Shown: positions 1 to 10,759, counted from the first letter of the stretch. The stretch: DNA of 64,000 nt from Crocinitomicaceae bacterium (GCA_028689775.1 JAQVCM010000013.1:46365-110364), one strand, 5' to 3'. The notes: generated from the sequence alone by a model not told the origin. Numbers and translations: made by a program.

Positions 1-53
1 TCAATTTCTAAAACTTTCCAAGGACAAATCTACCTCAATTTCGAAAACAGTCT

Positions 54-61
54 TAGCTTTG
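54..61 (+). promoter_or_regulatory. possible -7 element ahead of the ABC-F gene
   Basis: TAGCTTTG fits the Bacteroidota -7 consensus TAnnTTTG and lies 56 bases before the ABC-F start. No clear -33 TTG is seen. Bases 1-116 hold no gene I can support; two frames are open from the window edge (stops at 62-64 and 118-120), so a gene tail is possible but cannot be chosen. Confidence 0.3.
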
Positions 62-116
62 TAAACCTTTTGCAGGACACTTCAGCAATTGACATACAAA
101 ATAAGAACAAACACAC

Positions 117-1754
117 ATGATTACAGTTGAAAATTTAGCCGTAGAATTTAGCGGAACCACCTTATTTAGCGATGTTTCTTTCGTTATCAATCCAAACGAT
201 AAAATTGCCTTGATGGGTAAAAATGGTGCCGGAAAATCAACGATGATGAAAATCATTGCGGGTGAACAGAAAGCCAATCGTGGTGCAGTGCGCGTTCCAG
301 GCGATGCTGTGATTGCATACTTGCCACAACATTTGTTGACGGAAGACAATTGTACGGTGTTTGAAGAAGCTGCAAAAGCCTTCAAACAAGTGTTTGAGAT
401 GAAAGCTCAAATGGAAGAATTGAATCACGCTTTGGAAACTCGTACAGATTACGAAAGCGATGAATACATGGCGATCATTGAAAAGGTGACCGAAATAGGA
501 GAGAAGTTCTATACCTTGGAAGATGTAAACTACGATGCTGAAGTTGAAAAAGCATTGAAAGGTTTGGGCTTTAAGCCGGAAGATTTTCACCGGCAAACAA
601 GTGAATTTAGTGGTGGTTGGAGAATGCGAATCGAATTGGCTAAAATTCTATTGCAAAAACCAGATTTAATTTTACTCGATGAACCTACGAATCACATTGA
701 TATTGAGTCTGTTATTTGGTTAGAAGATTTCCTTTTAAACAAAGCGAATGCAGTGATGGTTATTTCGCATGACCGTGCATTTATCGACAACATTACCAAC
801 CGCACCATTGAAGTAACGATGGGAAGAATATACGATTACAAAGCAAATTATTCGCATTATTTGGTACTTCGTGAAGAACGTCGTTCGCACCAGATTAAAG
901 CGTTTAACGAACAACAACGTTTTATTGCAGACAACATGCAATTCATCGAACGTTTCCGCGGAACATTCTCCAAGACCAATCAAGTGACTTCTCGCGAGCG
1001 AATGTTGGAGAAATTAGAGAAAATTGAGATCGATGAAATCGATACATCCGCATTAAAACTACGTTTCCCGCCAGCGCCACGTTCAGGAGATTATCCAGTG
1101 AGCGTGAAAGATGTTTCAAAATCCTATGGTGATTTAGTCGTTTTCAAAGATGCCAACATGTCCATTTCTCGCGGAGAGAAAGTAACTTTTGTTGGACGAA
1201 ATGGTGAAGGAAAATCGACGATGATTAAAGCGATCTTGGGAGAAATTGACGTTACTGGAACGTGTGAATTAGGTCACAACGTGAAAGTGGGTTATTTTGC
1301 CCAAAATCAGGCAGCGCTTCTAGATCCAACTTTAACGATTTTCCAAACGGTGGACGAAGTCGCGCAAGGTGAAGTAAGAACCCAAATTAAATCGATTTTA
1401 GGTGGATTTATGTTCCACGGCGAAGACATCGACAAGAAAGTCAGCATGCTTTCCGGTGGAGAAAAAACAAGGTTGGCAATGGTGAAATTATTGCTAGAAC
1501 CAGTTAATCTATTGATTCTCGATGAGCCAACTAATCACTTGGATTTGAAGTCAAAAGACGTTTTAAAAGAAGCTTTAATGAATTTTGATGGAACGTTAAT
1601 TCTGGTATCTCACGACCGTGATTTCTTACAAGGATTATCGGAGAAAGTATTTGAATTCAAAGAAAAACGAGTGATTGAGCATTTTGAAACCATTGACGCG
1701 TTTTTGGAAAGAAATCGAATTGATCGAATTGCTGATTTACAGTTGAATAAATAA
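117..1754 (+). CDS. ABC-F family ATP-binding protein
   Basis: Soluble protein of 545 residues with two ABC ATPase domains and no membrane segments, the ABC-F layout. Domain 1 has Walker A GKNGAGKST (34-42), signature FSGGW and Walker B LLDEPTNHID. Domain 2 has GRNGEGKST (about 360-368), LSGGEKTR and LILDEPTNHLD. The charged linker between them (about 230-320) is where ABC-F proteins contact the ribosome. Known members act on the ribosomal E site in translation control or confer ribosome-protection resistance; nothing here shows which. Length is close to the YbiT-like subgroup. The gene is alone in its orientation block and followed by an 85-base gap. Family assignment is sure, specific role is not. 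Confidence 0.93.
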   Translation: MITVENLAVEFSGTTLFSDVSFVINPNDKIALMGKNGAGKSTMMKIIAGEQKANRGAVRVPGDAVIAYLPQHLLTEDNCTVFEEAAKAFKQVFEMKAQMEELNHALETRTDYESDEYMAIIEKVTEIGEKFYTLEDVNYDAEVEKALKGLGFKPEDFHRQTSEFSGGWRMRIELAKILLQKPDLILLDEPTNHIDIESVIWLEDFLLNKANAVMVISHDRAFIDNITNRTIEVTMGRIYDYKANYSHYLVLREERRSHQIKAFNEQQRFIADNMQFIERFRGTFSKTNQVTSRERMLEKLEKIEIDEIDTSALKLRFPPAPRSGDYPVSVKDVSKSYGDLVVFKDANMSISRGEKVTFVGRNGEGKSTMIKAILGEIDVTGTCELGHNVKVGYFAQNQAALLDPTLTIFQTVDEVAQGEVRTQIKSILGGFMFHGEDIDKKVSMLSGGEKTRLAMVKLLLEPVNLLILDEPTNHLDLKSKDVLKEALMNFDGTLILVSHDRDFLQGLSEKVFEFKEKRVIEHFETIDAFLERNRIDRIADLQLNK

Positions 1755-1889
1755 ATACATTTGTCTTTTTGGGACTTGCATTTTAGTCTATTTTTGTCTC
1801 TTATTGATTGGTAAACCGTTTTTCAGATACAACATGATGTGATTTTTAACGTAATACATGTACTTTTAAACGCACCCAAAGTTTTTCTT

Positions 1890-2474
1890 ATGACAAAATC
1901 TTTCACTGCTTTATTTTTCGTCCTTTTCACTGGTTTTCAGATTTTTGGGCAAAATAATTTCGCCAGTCGACTGGCAGATTCAAGCGCAACGTTGACAAAG
2001 CAACAGGTAATTTACGATCCTGCCTATTTCAGTTTGAGCTATCCCAACGGAGATGTTCCGGCCGACAAGGGAGTTTGTACAGATGTTGTCATTCGAGCCT
2101 ATCGAAAAATGGGAATCGATCTTCAAAAAGAAGTTCACGAAGACATGAAAGCTCATTTTTCGGAGTATCCAAAACTTTGGAAATTAACCAAGCCAGATCG
2201 CAACATTGATCACCGACGAGTTCCCAACTTGATGAAGTTTTTCTCGAAGTTCGGAACGGTTAAACCAATTACGCTCAACGCGAAAGATTATCAACCTGGT
2301 GACATTGTATGCTGGAGACTCGCAGGCGGATTAACGCACATTGGAATTGTTTCCAAAAAGAAATCCAGTGATGGAACTCGGTATTTGATTGTCCACAACA
2401 TCGGAGCAGGTCAGGTTTTCGAAGATTGTTTGTTCGATTTTAAGATTATTGGACATTACCAATATGGGAAATGA
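1890..2474 (+). CDS. DUF1287 family exported protein
   Basis: About 194 residues from the chosen ATG at 1890, which gives a clean signal peptide (MTKSFTALFF... ending FGQ). An in-frame ATG at 1839 would add 17 residues ahead of the signal and is less likely. The mature part matches the DUF1287 pattern: VCTDVVIRAYR, a run of charged residues with DHRRVPN, then GDIVCW, LTHIGIV and HNIG. A Cys near the start of the domain and a His in LTHIGIV are spaced as in papain-like NlpC/P60 folds, so a periplasmic hydrolase acting on cell-wall peptides is possible; that is inference. The family function is not established. Confidence 0.8.
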   Translation: MTKSFTALFFVLFTGFQIFGQNNFASRLADSSATLTKQQVIYDPAYFSLSYPNGDVPADKGVCTDVVIRAYRKMGIDLQKEVHEDMKAHFSEYPKLWKLTKPDRNIDHRRVPNLMKFFSKFGTVKPITLNAKDYQPGDIVCWRLAGGLTHIGIVSKKKSSDGTRYLIVHNIGAGQVFEDCLFDFKIIGHYQYGK

Positions 2475-2526
2475 TACTATTTACCTATGACGACAACATT
2501 ATAAATAATTAAATTTCTTCCATTCT

Positions 2527-2826
2527 ATGTCAACAAAAAATGCCATTCTAAAACAAACTGCAATCTTTCTTGGATACTTGTTTTTCTGTTCCTTGCTTTT
2601 ATTCAATCACAGTGGAGGTGGAGACATGGCATTTGCAGTCCTAGTCGGAATCTCAATATTCCTACACGTAATCATTTTATTGGTAAAAACCATTAGGTGT
2701 GTTGTCAAAAAGTCCGGTAAACCTCCTTATGTTGAATTGTTTACGGTTATTTTACTGGTAAATGTATTTATTTTACTCTTGCCAAGTTATTTGCAATTCA
2801 TGTGGTGGTTGACGAATAGAACCTGA
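2527..2826 (+). CDS. small three-helix membrane protein, unknown
   Basis: 99 residues, with three hydrophobic segments at about 9-27, 35-56 and 72-92 and a short basic loop (KTIRCVVKKSGK) between the last two, probably cytoplasmic. No family recognised. The gene stands 52 bases after the DUF1287 gene and about 140 bases before the rhuM remnant, so it could be co-transcribed with the former. Start is the first ATG of the frame and no better one exists. Confidence 0.55.
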   Translation: MSTKNAILKQTAIFLGYLFFCSLLLFNHSGGGDMAFAVLVGISIFLHVIILLVKTIRCVVKKSGKPPYVELFTVILLVNVFILLLPSYLQFMWWLTNRT

Positions 2827-2965
2827 AAACATTGAATTTACATCCAGTAATTTCCATTTTGGAAACAACTGGATTTTGTTTAAGAATCGAAAAAATTACT
2901 TCAAAAAAATGCAACTTTATAATAGACATTTCATTATCTTCGATGGTAGAAGTTAAAATTGAATT

Positions 2966-3961
2966 ATGGAAGAATCTAATTTTCTATTATATACAACGCC
3001 ATCAGGAGATGTGAGGTTGGAAATTTTTGTGGTAGACGAATCAATTTGGCTTACACAACAAAAAATAGCAAACTTATTTGGCGTTGGTAAATCTACTGTT
3101 AGTGAGCACCTTAATAATGTTTTTGAAACTGGAGAATTGACTAAAGACGCAACTGTTCGGAATTTCCGAACAGTTCAAAGAGAAGGAGAAAGAGAAGTAT
3201 CTCGAAATCTAGAATATTACAACTTAGACGTAATTATATCAGTAGGTTACCGGGTAAACTCAACAAAAGCCACTCAATTTCGTATCTGGGCAACTAAAAC
3301 TTTAAAAGAGTATATTATCAAAGGGTTTGTAATGGACGACGAACGTTTGAAGCAAGGGAAAAACCTATTCGACAAAGATTGTTTTAAAGAATTATTAGAA
3401 AGAGTTCGATCTATAAGGACAAGTGAACGAAGGATTTACCAGCAAATAACAGATGTTTTCGCAGAATGCAGTATTGATTACAACAAAGAATCTAAAACTT
3501 CCTAAAACTTTTATGCCTTAGTTCAAAATAAATTCCATTATGCAATTACAGGACATTCTGCTGCTGAAATCATCTATTTAAATGCAGATAGAACGAAAGA
3601 TAATATGGGTTTAACCACATGGCGCAATGCACCTAAAGGTAGAATCGTTAAATCAGATACGAACATCGCTAAAAATTATTTACAAGAAAAGGAGATCAAA
3701 CAATTAGAACGAACGGTTACAGGATATTTTGATTACATCGAAGGGTTAATTGAACGAGAAAATACATTTACGATGGAACAGCTAGCATTGAGTGTTAATA
3801 AGTTCTTGGAATTTAATGAGTACAAACTTTTAGATGGCTTGGGTAAAAGATCGAAAAAAGAAGCTGAAAATAAAGCTTTTAATGAATATGATGCGTTCAA
3901 TAAAACTCAAAAAATCGAATCAGATTTTGACAAGTTGATAAAAGGATTGAAAGGTAATTAA
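2966..3961 (+). pseudogene. rhuM: rhuM-like gene broken by an in-frame stop codon
   Basis: The N-terminal part (2966-3502) carries the RhuM pattern: YTTPSGDVRLEIFVVDESIWLTQ, then a winged-helix-like stretch (KIANLFGVGKSTVSEHL) and a long helical region. A TAA at 3503-3505 interrupts it, but the same frame continues open with NFYALVQNKFHYAITGHSAA and runs to 3961 through TTWRNAPKG and NKFLEFNEYKLL, the normal RhuM C-terminus. One base change (for example CAA to TAA) explains the break; there is no frameshift. RhuM proteins are found on mobile elements and genomic islands; function unknown. Translation of the first 179 residues alone, or restart at 3605, is possible but would split the domain. 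Confidence 0.85.
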
Positions 3962-3966
3962 AACTG

Positions 3967-5760
3967 TCACAACATAAATTCTCCATCTCGCATCAACAGC
4001 GATCGATATTTATTGAAAATAGCAACTCTGGTCACAAAACCGAGGTATTTTCCATCTTTACAAACCACGGGAATAATTCTCAAATCCTTGCTTTCCATAA
4101 TTTGCATCACGTCAAACATGTTGGTATCCACAGAAATTACTTTTTCAGGAGCTTGCGCCAATTCTTTAATCGTGCGATTGATGTTTTCTGAATCCGAATT
4201 TACGAAGTACATCAGCAGTTGGTCGCTCGACATGATTCCTGTTAAAACTCCTTCTTGATCCACTACCGGAAAAGTATTTCGGGTCGTATGAACGATATCT
4301 CGACTTCGACTTTTAGGCGTATCTTGTTCGTTTAAGACCACAAAGTCTGTTTCAATCAAGTATTTCAACTTCAACTTTCTGATGATTCGATGGTCTTTAT
4401 TTTCCTGACTCAACAAACTTCCTTGAAGTGCCAGCGATTTGGTGTAAATGGAATGTTTTAAAACACCTTTATTGATAAAATAGGAAATTGCTGCTACAAT
4501 CATCAGTGGAACTATCAATACATAACCACCTGTTATTTCAGCACTTAGAAAAATTCCTGTTAGCGGTGCGTGCATCATTCCGCTAATCGAACCCGCCATT
4601 CCAGCAATGATGAAATTGGTGACATTCAAATCAGCAATTCCCAAGGTATTGATGGTGAATGCGAATACAAAACCAAACAGTCCGCCGACTACCACACTCG
4701 GACCAAACATTCCTCCATTTCCTCCACAGCTCAAGGTGATGATGGAAGCAAACGTCTTTCCAACCATGGTTATCAATGCAAATAAGAGCAAAGCCCACGT
4801 GACATTTTGATAATCAGAAAACAAACTGTTTTTAAGCAATAAATGATAATTTCCATCCAACAATTGCTGAATCGCGATATATCCTTCACCGTATAATGCT
4901 GGCATTAAAGCAATCATAATTCCCAATGCAATTCCACCAATCCATACTTTGTAATAGGCATTTTTGATGCGTTGAAATGCTTGAATTAAGGAACGATTCA
5001 AGCGACTGTAAAAGATCGTATAAGCTCCCAAAAGAATTCCTAAAACGATGTAGAACCAAAATGATCCAACATTCCAATCACTTGTAACCAGCACAAATAA
5101 AGGTTGATTGTACAATAAATTAGAAATAATTGACGCAACTGCTGAAGCGATCAATAAGGGAATAAATGCGGGAACAGAAAACTCTGGTAAAAGTACTTCA
5201 ATGGCGAAGATCATTCCGGCAATCGGACTGTTAAATGCACCCGAAATTCCTGCTGCGCCACCACAGGCTAAAAGTAAAGTCACTTCGCGGTAATTCAAGT
5301 TGAAAAAGCGTCCAATCACAGAACCAATACTCGCGCCACTGGCCACAGCAGGAGCTTCTAGTCCGGCAGAACCACCCCAACCAACGGTTAAAGCACTTGA
5401 AATAACCTGACTATAAATGTTGTGAAAATCCAATCGACTTCCATTTTTGGAAATGTTGAAAAGAATGGAAGTGACTCCGTGTTCAAATTTATGTTTTCGG
5501 ATAAAAGTTCGAATGTATAAAACCGTTAAAGTCAATCCAATCAAAGGAAAAGCTAAATACAAATAGAATTTATACTGCCAATGAAAATCATTTTGAAGGT
5601 AACTCGCCACAAAATGTGTCAATTTCTTCAAAACAGATGCGGCAATTCCACCGAGTAAACCGACAAAAGCAGCAAGAATAATTATAAAATTAGATTTGGA
5701 AATTCGTGTTTTTTGCCATTGATTAAAGTTTTGAAGGATTGAATAGATTTTATCTTTCAT
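3967..5760 (-). CDS. ClC-family chloride channel/transporter with CBS domains
   Basis: 597 residues. The membrane domain (about 25-430) has about ten hydrophobic segments and the ClC landmarks GGSAGLEAP (gating-type glutamate E135, equivalent to the GREGP motif) and GGNGGMFGPSVVVGG (GxFxP motif). Two CBS domains follow (about 470-525 and 530-590), usual adenosine-nucleotide sensors. The first selectivity motif GSGIP is not present; the aligned stretch reads EHGVTSI, so anion preference may differ from chloride. It faces the rhuM remnant end to end with only 5 bases between and is divergent from parE. Confidence 0.93.
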   Translation of the reverse strand: MKDKIYSILQNFNQWQKTRISKSNFIIILAAFVGLLGGIAASVLKKLTHFVASYLQNDFHWQYKFYLYLAFPLIGLTLTVLYIRTFIRKHKFEHGVTSILFNISKNGSRLDFHNIYSQVISSALTVGWGGSAGLEAPAVASGASIGSVIGRFFNLNYREVTLLLACGGAAGISGAFNSPIAGMIFAIEVLLPEFSVPAFIPLLIASAVASIISNLLYNQPLFVLVTSDWNVGSFWFYIVLGILLGAYTIFYSRLNRSLIQAFQRIKNAYYKVWIGGIALGIMIALMPALYGEGYIAIQQLLDGNYHLLLKNSLFSDYQNVTWALLLFALITMVGKTFASIITLSCGGNGGMFGPSVVVGGLFGFVFAFTINTLGIADLNVTNFIIAGMAGSISGMMHAPLTGIFLSAEITGGYVLIVPLMIVAAISYFINKGVLKHSIYTKSLALQGSLLSQENKDHRIIRKLKLKYLIETDFVVLNEQDTPKSRSRDIVHTTRNTFPVVDQEGVLTGIMSSDQLLMYFVNSDSENINRTIKELAQAPEKVISVDTNMFDVMQIMESKDLRIIPVVCKDGKYLGFVTRVAIFNKYRSLLMRDGEFML

Positions 5761-6032
5761 TTTTTACACGATTTTTCACCTCAGTTGTGAGCAATCGTAA
5801 AATTACGATTTATGAAATGAGCGGACAAGAAAAAAAGAAAGAAATGTTTTAACAACCTTTTCCCTCAATGAAATCTATATATCTCAGTTTCACGTTCGTT
5901 TGTGAATCTCTATTTGAGCTGAGATTATCTTTCATCGTTGGCTGAGTGGTGCAAATAGTTAAGGTTGCGAAGTCAACATTCTATCGTTCAAAACTACTTT
6001 CTTGTGAATGAGTTTCTTTCGAAATCTATGCT

Positions 6033-6040
6033 TATATTTG
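6033..6040 (+). promoter_or_regulatory. probable -7 element of the parE-parC operon
   Basis: TATATTTG, a perfect TAnnTTTG match, 92 bases before parE in the 372-base divergent gap (5761-6132). No convincing -33 TTG is seen at the expected 19-base spacing. The rest of the gap shows no gene. Confidence 0.45.
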
Positions 6041-6132
6041 ACTGTAATCTTAAGAAATCGCTATTACGAGGCAATTTATTGAACTTCAAAACTTCAATAA
6101 AATAACAAATTGCAGATAATATTATTATTTAA

Positions 6133-8037
6133 ATGGCAGAAAATCAATATACTGAAGACAATATTCGATCATTAGACTGGAAAGAACACATTCGTCTGAG
6201 ACCAGGTATGTACATCGGGAAATTAGGCGATGGTGCAGCTTCTGATGACGGTATTTACATTTTAGTCAAAGAAGTTATCGACAATTGTATCGATGAATTT
6301 GTGATGGGAAATGGTCGCCGAATTGATGTGAAAGTCAAGGACGGTAAAGTTTCTGTTCGCGATTTCGGTCGTGGAATTCCTTTGGGGAAAGTAGTGGAAG
6401 TTGTTTCCAAAATGAATACTGGGGGAAAATATGACTCGAAAGCATTTAAGAAATCTGTTGGATTAAATGGAGTAGGAACCAAGGCTGTAAATGCTTTGAG
6501 TGGTCACTTCATGTTGTATTCGGTTCGGGATGGACAGAAAAAACAAGCAACTTTTTCAAGAGGTGAATTGATCGAAGAATCTAAAATTGAACCGACAACG
6601 GAAGCAAATGGAACGTACGTTGAGTTTACTCCGGATGAAACCATTTTCAAAAAATTCAATTACAAGTCCATTTATCTCATCAAAATGTTCTGGAACTATT
6701 GTTACCTGAACAGAGATTTGGCGATTTACTTCAACGGCGAAAAATACCAATCCAAATTTGGATTGAAGGATTTGTTAGAAGACAACATGGATGGTGATCC
6801 GCTTTACCCAACCATTCACTTAGAAGGCGAGGACATTGAGGTTGCTTTTACACACGGCAAAACATACGGTGAGGATTATTATTCTTTCGTAAATGGACAA
6901 CATACCACGCAAGGTGGAACACACCACAGTGCTTTTAGAGAGTCGATTGCGAAGGTAATTCGCGACTTCTACAATAAAAATTACGATGCTTCAGATATTC
7001 GTCAGTCCATTGTTGCTGCAATTGCAGTGAAAGTGGTAGAACCTATCTTTGAATCGCAAACAAAAACAAAATTAGGTTCGCACGAAATTGAGCCAGGTGG
7101 ACAATCCATGCGTTCCTTCATCAACGATTTCTTAAAAGACAAATTAGATAATTATTTGCACCGCAACCCGCAAGTTGCTGAGATTATTGAGAAGAAAATC
7201 AAGCAATCTGAGCGCGAGCGCAAGGAATTAACTGGTATTCGTAAGTTGGCGCGTGATCGTGCGAAGAAATCAAATTTGCACAACAAGAAATTGCGTGACT
7301 GTCGTGTTCATTTAACCGATTTAAAAAACGAACGAAGAGAAGAAACAACACTTTTCATCACGGAGGGAGATTCTGCGAGTGGATCCATCACAAAATCAAG
7401 AGATGTCAATACGCAAGCTGTTTTTTCCTTACGAGGTAAACCCTTGAACTGTTTTGGTTTGACCAAGAAAATTGTATATGAAAACGAGGAATTTAACTTG
7501 CTTCAAGCTGCTTTGGATATTGAGGAAGACATGGATAATCTGCGTTACAGTAAAATCGTTATTGCAACCGATGCCGATGTCGATGGAATGCACATCCGCT
7601 TGTTATTGTTGACTTTCTTCTTGCAATTTTTTCCAGATTTAGTAAAGAGAAATCACGTATACGTGCTGCAAACACCACTTTTCAGAGTTCGAAATAAGAA
7701 AAAAACAATCTACTGTTATTCAGAAGATGAACGTCGCGCTGCGATGGACGAATTGGGTAAAAATCCTGAAATTACCCGATTTAAAGGGTTGGGAGAGATT
7801 TCTCCAGATGAGTTTAAGAATTTCATTGGTGCGGATATTCGCCTAGATCCGGTGATTTTGGATAAAAAGGAAGCATCGATAGAATCAATTTTGTCGTATT
7901 ACATGGGTAAAAATACGCCTGAAAGACAAGACTTTATCATCGATAACTTGCGTGTTGAAAAAGACCTGGCTGAAGATTTAAAAGATGACCTATCAGAAGA
8001 TGATTCATCAGAAGAACAATTAGAAAAAGTATCCTAA
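6133..8037 (+). CDS. parE: DNA topoisomerase IV subunit B (ParE)
   Basis: 634 residues, the ATPase subunit of a type IIA topoisomerase that decatenates sister chromosomes with ParC. GHKL ATPase motifs come first: [10 protein letters not shown] with the magnesium-binding Asn, DFGRGIP and [13 protein letters not shown]. Next is the transducer region, then TOPRIM with TEGDSASG (E411) and DADVDGMH (D480, D482, D484) that bind catalytic Mg2+. The C-terminus ends in an acidic tail. parC follows after 4 bases, as in other Bacteroidota, and the pairing together with the short length favours topoisomerase IV over gyrase. Confidence 0.95.
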   Translation: MAENQYTEDNIRSLDWKEHIRLRPGMYIGKLGDGAASDDGIYILVKEVIDNCIDEFVMGNGRRIDVKVKDGKVSVRDFGRGIPLGKVVEVVSKMNTGGKYDSKAFKKSVGLNGVGTKAVNALSGHFMLYSVRDGQKKQATFSRGELIEESKIEPTTEANGTYVEFTPDETIFKKFNYKSIYLIKMFWNYCYLNRDLAIYFNGEKYQSKFGLKDLLEDNMDGDPLYPTIHLEGEDIEVAFTHGKTYGEDYYSFVNGQHTTQGGTHHSAFRESIAKVIRDFYNKNYDASDIRQSIVAAIAVKVVEPIFESQTKTKLGSHEIEPGGQSMRSFINDFLKDKLDNYLHRNPQVAEIIEKKIKQSERERKELTGIRKLARDRAKKSNLHNKKLRDCRVHLTDLKNERREETTLFITEGDSASGSITKSRDVNTQAVFSLRGKPLNCFGLTKKIVYENEEFNLLQAALDIEEDMDNLRYSKIVIATDADVDGMHIRLLLLTFFLQFFPDLVKRNHVYVLQTPLFRVRNKKKTIYCYSEDERRAAMDELGKNPEITRFKGLGEISPDEFKNFIGADIRLDPVILDKKEASIESILSYYMGKNTPERQDFIIDNLRVEKDLAEDLKDDLSEDDSSEEQLEKVS

Positions 8038-8041
8038 ATAT

Positions 8042-10759
8042 ATGGCTGAAGATATAAATGACGGTCTCGGTTTGGAAGACGATAATTTAGAGAACAAACA
8101 TGCAGATGACAAGATTATTCCATTAAATGGACTGTATGAAAACTGGTTTTTAGATTATGCTTCTTATGTAATTTTAGAACGTGCTGTTCCTGCTTTGTTT
8201 GACGGTATGAAGCCGGTACAACGTAGAATCTTGCACTCTTTGAAAGAATTGGATGACGGTCGTTACAACAAAGTAGCGAACGTGATTGGAAACACCATGA
8301 AATATCACCCACACGGTGATGCTTCCATTGGTGATGCTTTGGTTGCGCTTGGTCAAAAGGAATTGTTGATCGATTGTCAAGGAAACTGGGGAAATACCTT
8401 AACCGGTGACGGTGCGGCTGCTCCGCGATACATTGAAGCACGTTTGTCTAAATTTGCTTTACACGTTGTATTTAATCCAAAAACAACCAATTGGTTGACA
8501 AGTTACGATGGTCGAAATAAAGAACCGCAGCAACTTCCAATCAAATTTCCGTTGTTGTTAGCGCAAGGAGCAGAAGGAATTGCAGTTGGAATGGCTTGTA
8601 AGATTTTACCACACAACTTTGTGGAGTTAATTGAACAGTCAATCAATCATTTACGCGGAAAAAGAGTTGAGATTTATCCAGATTTCTTAGTTGGAGGAAT
8701 GGCAGATTTCAGCAATTACAACGACGGTTTGCGTGGCGGTAAAGTGCGTGTTCGGGCGAAAATCAAGAAGATTGACAACAAAACATTGATGGTTCACGAA
8801 ATCCCTTTTGGAACAACCACCAGTTCATTAATTGATTCCATTTTAAGAGCAAACGACAAAGGGAAAATCAAGATTCGAAAAGTAGAGGACAATACTTCTT
8901 CAAATGCAGAAATCGTGATTCATTTGGCGCCTGGTGTTTCTCCGGATAAGTCTTTGGATGCTTTGTATGCCTTTACAGATTGTGAAGTTTCTATTTCACC
9001 AAACTCTTCAATTATCGATGGTGATATACCTCGTTTTCTTGGAGTTAGTGAAATTTTACGAATCAATACCAACAACACCGTTCAGTTACTGAAATGGGAA
9101 TTGGAGATTCGTTTTCAAGAATTGCTGCAGCAATGGCATTTCTCAACCTTGGAGAAAATCTTCATCCGTGAGGAAATGTACATTGATTTTAAATTGTATG
9201 CAAACAAAGAAGACCTTTTTGCATATTTGTACAAGAAATTCGAACCTTTCAAAAAGAGTTTTGTTCGTGAAATAAACGATGAAGATTTACAGCGTTTGAC
9301 GCAAATTCAAATGATTCGTATCACGCGTTTCGACAGTGATAAAGCGGATGAATTGATTTTGAAGCTGGAATCTGAAATGGAAGAAATCAAGGAGAAATTG
9401 AACAACTTGATTGATTATGCCATTGAATATTTCAAAGATTTGAAAAAGCGTTTTGGTGAAGGAAAAGAACGCAAGACAGAAATAAAAACCTTTGATAACA
9501 TTACAGCTACCAAAGTAATCATCGCGAATCGAAAGTTGTATGTGGATGTTGAGGAAGGATTTATTGGTTGGGGAATTCGCAAGAACGAACCGGTCAATGA
9601 TTGCTCTGAAATTGACGACATCATCATCTTTTTCGATACCGGAAAAATGATGGTTACGAAAGTTGCCGATAAGAAGTTTGTAGGAAAAGGAATCGTACAC
9701 GCAGATGTCTGGAAGCGAGGTGATAAAAGAACCATTTATCACGTCATGTACCAAGACGGAACGGGCGGTTCAACCATGATGAAACGTTTCTTCGTAAACA
9801 GCGTCACACGCGATACCGAATACGATTTAACACGAGGTGTAAAAGGTTCTAAATTGCTTTACTTCGCAGTGCATCCAAATGGTGAACGTGAGGTAGTTAC
9901 GGTTCATCTACGACCAAGACCGCATTTGAAAAGATTGCGATTTGACATCGACATGGGTGAATTGCTGATCAAAGGAAGAACATCCGCAGGAAATAGAGTG
10001 ACCAAAGAAATCGTTCAGAAAGTAACGCAGAAAGAAGTTGGCGGTTCTACTTTAGCTGCTCGTAAGATTTGGTATGACACGGTTGTAGGAAGATTAAACG
10101 ACGAAGAAAGAGGGAAATTCTTGGGGAGTTTTAAAGGAACGGATCGTTTGTTGACCTTATATAAAAATGGTGAGTATCGATTATCGACATTCGATTTAGC
10201 GACGCACTTTGACGAAGACATGATTCACATTGAAAAATGGATTCCGGAAAGACCAATTTCGACGATCTATTACGATGCTGACAAAGAAATGCATTACGTA
10301 AAACGATTCTTGTGTGAAGTTTTATCTGACAAGAGAGTGTCCTTTATTTCAGAATCTGAAGGTTCAACCATGAGTGTAGTTTCAACATCGTATCGACCTG
10401 AAGCTAAGATTGTTTACAATAAATTGTTGCGAGAAACGAAGAATCTTCCAGATAACGTGGTGAACATTGCAGACATCATCGAAGTGAAAGGGATGAAGGC
10501 ACAAGGAAATCAATTGACGAAATTGAAAGTCAAAGAAATTGTGTTGACGCATCCCGTTGATGGAGGAGAACCTTGGCCAGAAGATGTAAAAAAAGAGGTG
10601 GCTGAAGAAACGGAAGAAGACGTAGAAGGAGCTGAGGAATTGGAAGTAGATGAGGATTCGGATACAACTTCAGATTCCAATACAATCGAATGGGATATTA
10701 AGCCAAAAAAGAATAAAGATTCAGATGATTCTCAAATCAATCTATTTGATGATTTATAA
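8042..10759 (+). CDS. parC: DNA topoisomerase IV subunit A (ParC)
   Basis: 905 residues, the DNA-breaking subunit paired with ParE. The winged-helix/tower region is at about 35-480 with active-site Tyr130 in AAAPRYIEARL; the preceding HPHGDASIGD is the quinolone-contact helix. The residue aligned with E. coli ParC Ser80 is Ala94, and Asp98 stands at the Glu84 position. A coiled-coil (about 435-480) leads to a C-terminal beta-pinwheel region (about 490-800). The last 60 residues are strongly acidic and of low complexity. Translation is probably coupled to parE, only 4 bases upstream. Confidence 0.95.
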   Translation: MAEDINDGLGLEDDNLENKHADDKIIPLNGLYENWFLDYASYVILERAVPALFDGMKPVQRRILHSLKELDDGRYNKVANVIGNTMKYHPHGDASIGDALVALGQKELLIDCQGNWGNTLTGDGAAAPRYIEARLSKFALHVVFNPKTTNWLTSYDGRNKEPQQLPIKFPLLLAQGAEGIAVGMACKILPHNFVELIEQSINHLRGKRVEIYPDFLVGGMADFSNYNDGLRGGKVRVRAKIKKIDNKTLMVHEIPFGTTTSSLIDSILRANDKGKIKIRKVEDNTSSNAEIVIHLAPGVSPDKSLDALYAFTDCEVSISPNSSIIDGDIPRFLGVSEILRINTNNTVQLLKWELEIRFQELLQQWHFSTLEKIFIREEMYIDFKLYANKEDLFAYLYKKFEPFKKSFVREINDEDLQRLTQIQMIRITRFDSDKADELILKLESEMEEIKEKLNNLIDYAIEYFKDLKKRFGEGKERKTEIKTFDNITATKVIIANRKLYVDVEEGFIGWGIRKNEPVNDCSEIDDIIIFFDTGKMMVTKVADKKFVGKGIVHADVWKRGDKRTIYHVMYQDGTGGSTMMKRFFVNSVTRDTEYDLTRGVKGSKLLYFAVHPNGEREVVTVHLRPRPHLKRLRFDIDMGELLIKGRTSAGNRVTKEIVQKVTQKEVGGSTLAARKIWYDTVVGRLNDEERGKFLGSFKGTDRLLTLYKNGEYRLSTFDLATHFDEDMIHIEKWIPERPISTIYYDADKEMHYVKRFLCEVLSDKRVSFISESEGSTMSVVSTSYRPEAKIVYNKLLRETKNLPDNVVNIADIIEVKGMKAQGNQLTKLKVKEIVLTHPVDGGEPWPEDVKKEVAEETEEDVEGAEELEVDEDSDTTSDSNTIEWDIKPKKNKDSDDSQINLFDDL

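Noticed and set aside
1..116. C-terminal end of an upstream gene
   Set aside because: Two different frames are open from the window edge and neither shows a recognisable pattern, so no call is made.
2832..3014. 60-residue open frame before rhuM
   Set aside because: It overlaps the start of rhuM in another frame and has no conserved pattern or start context.
9287..9754. 155-residue minus-strand open frame inside parC
   Set aside because: Antisense shadow of parC; no start context and no known pattern.
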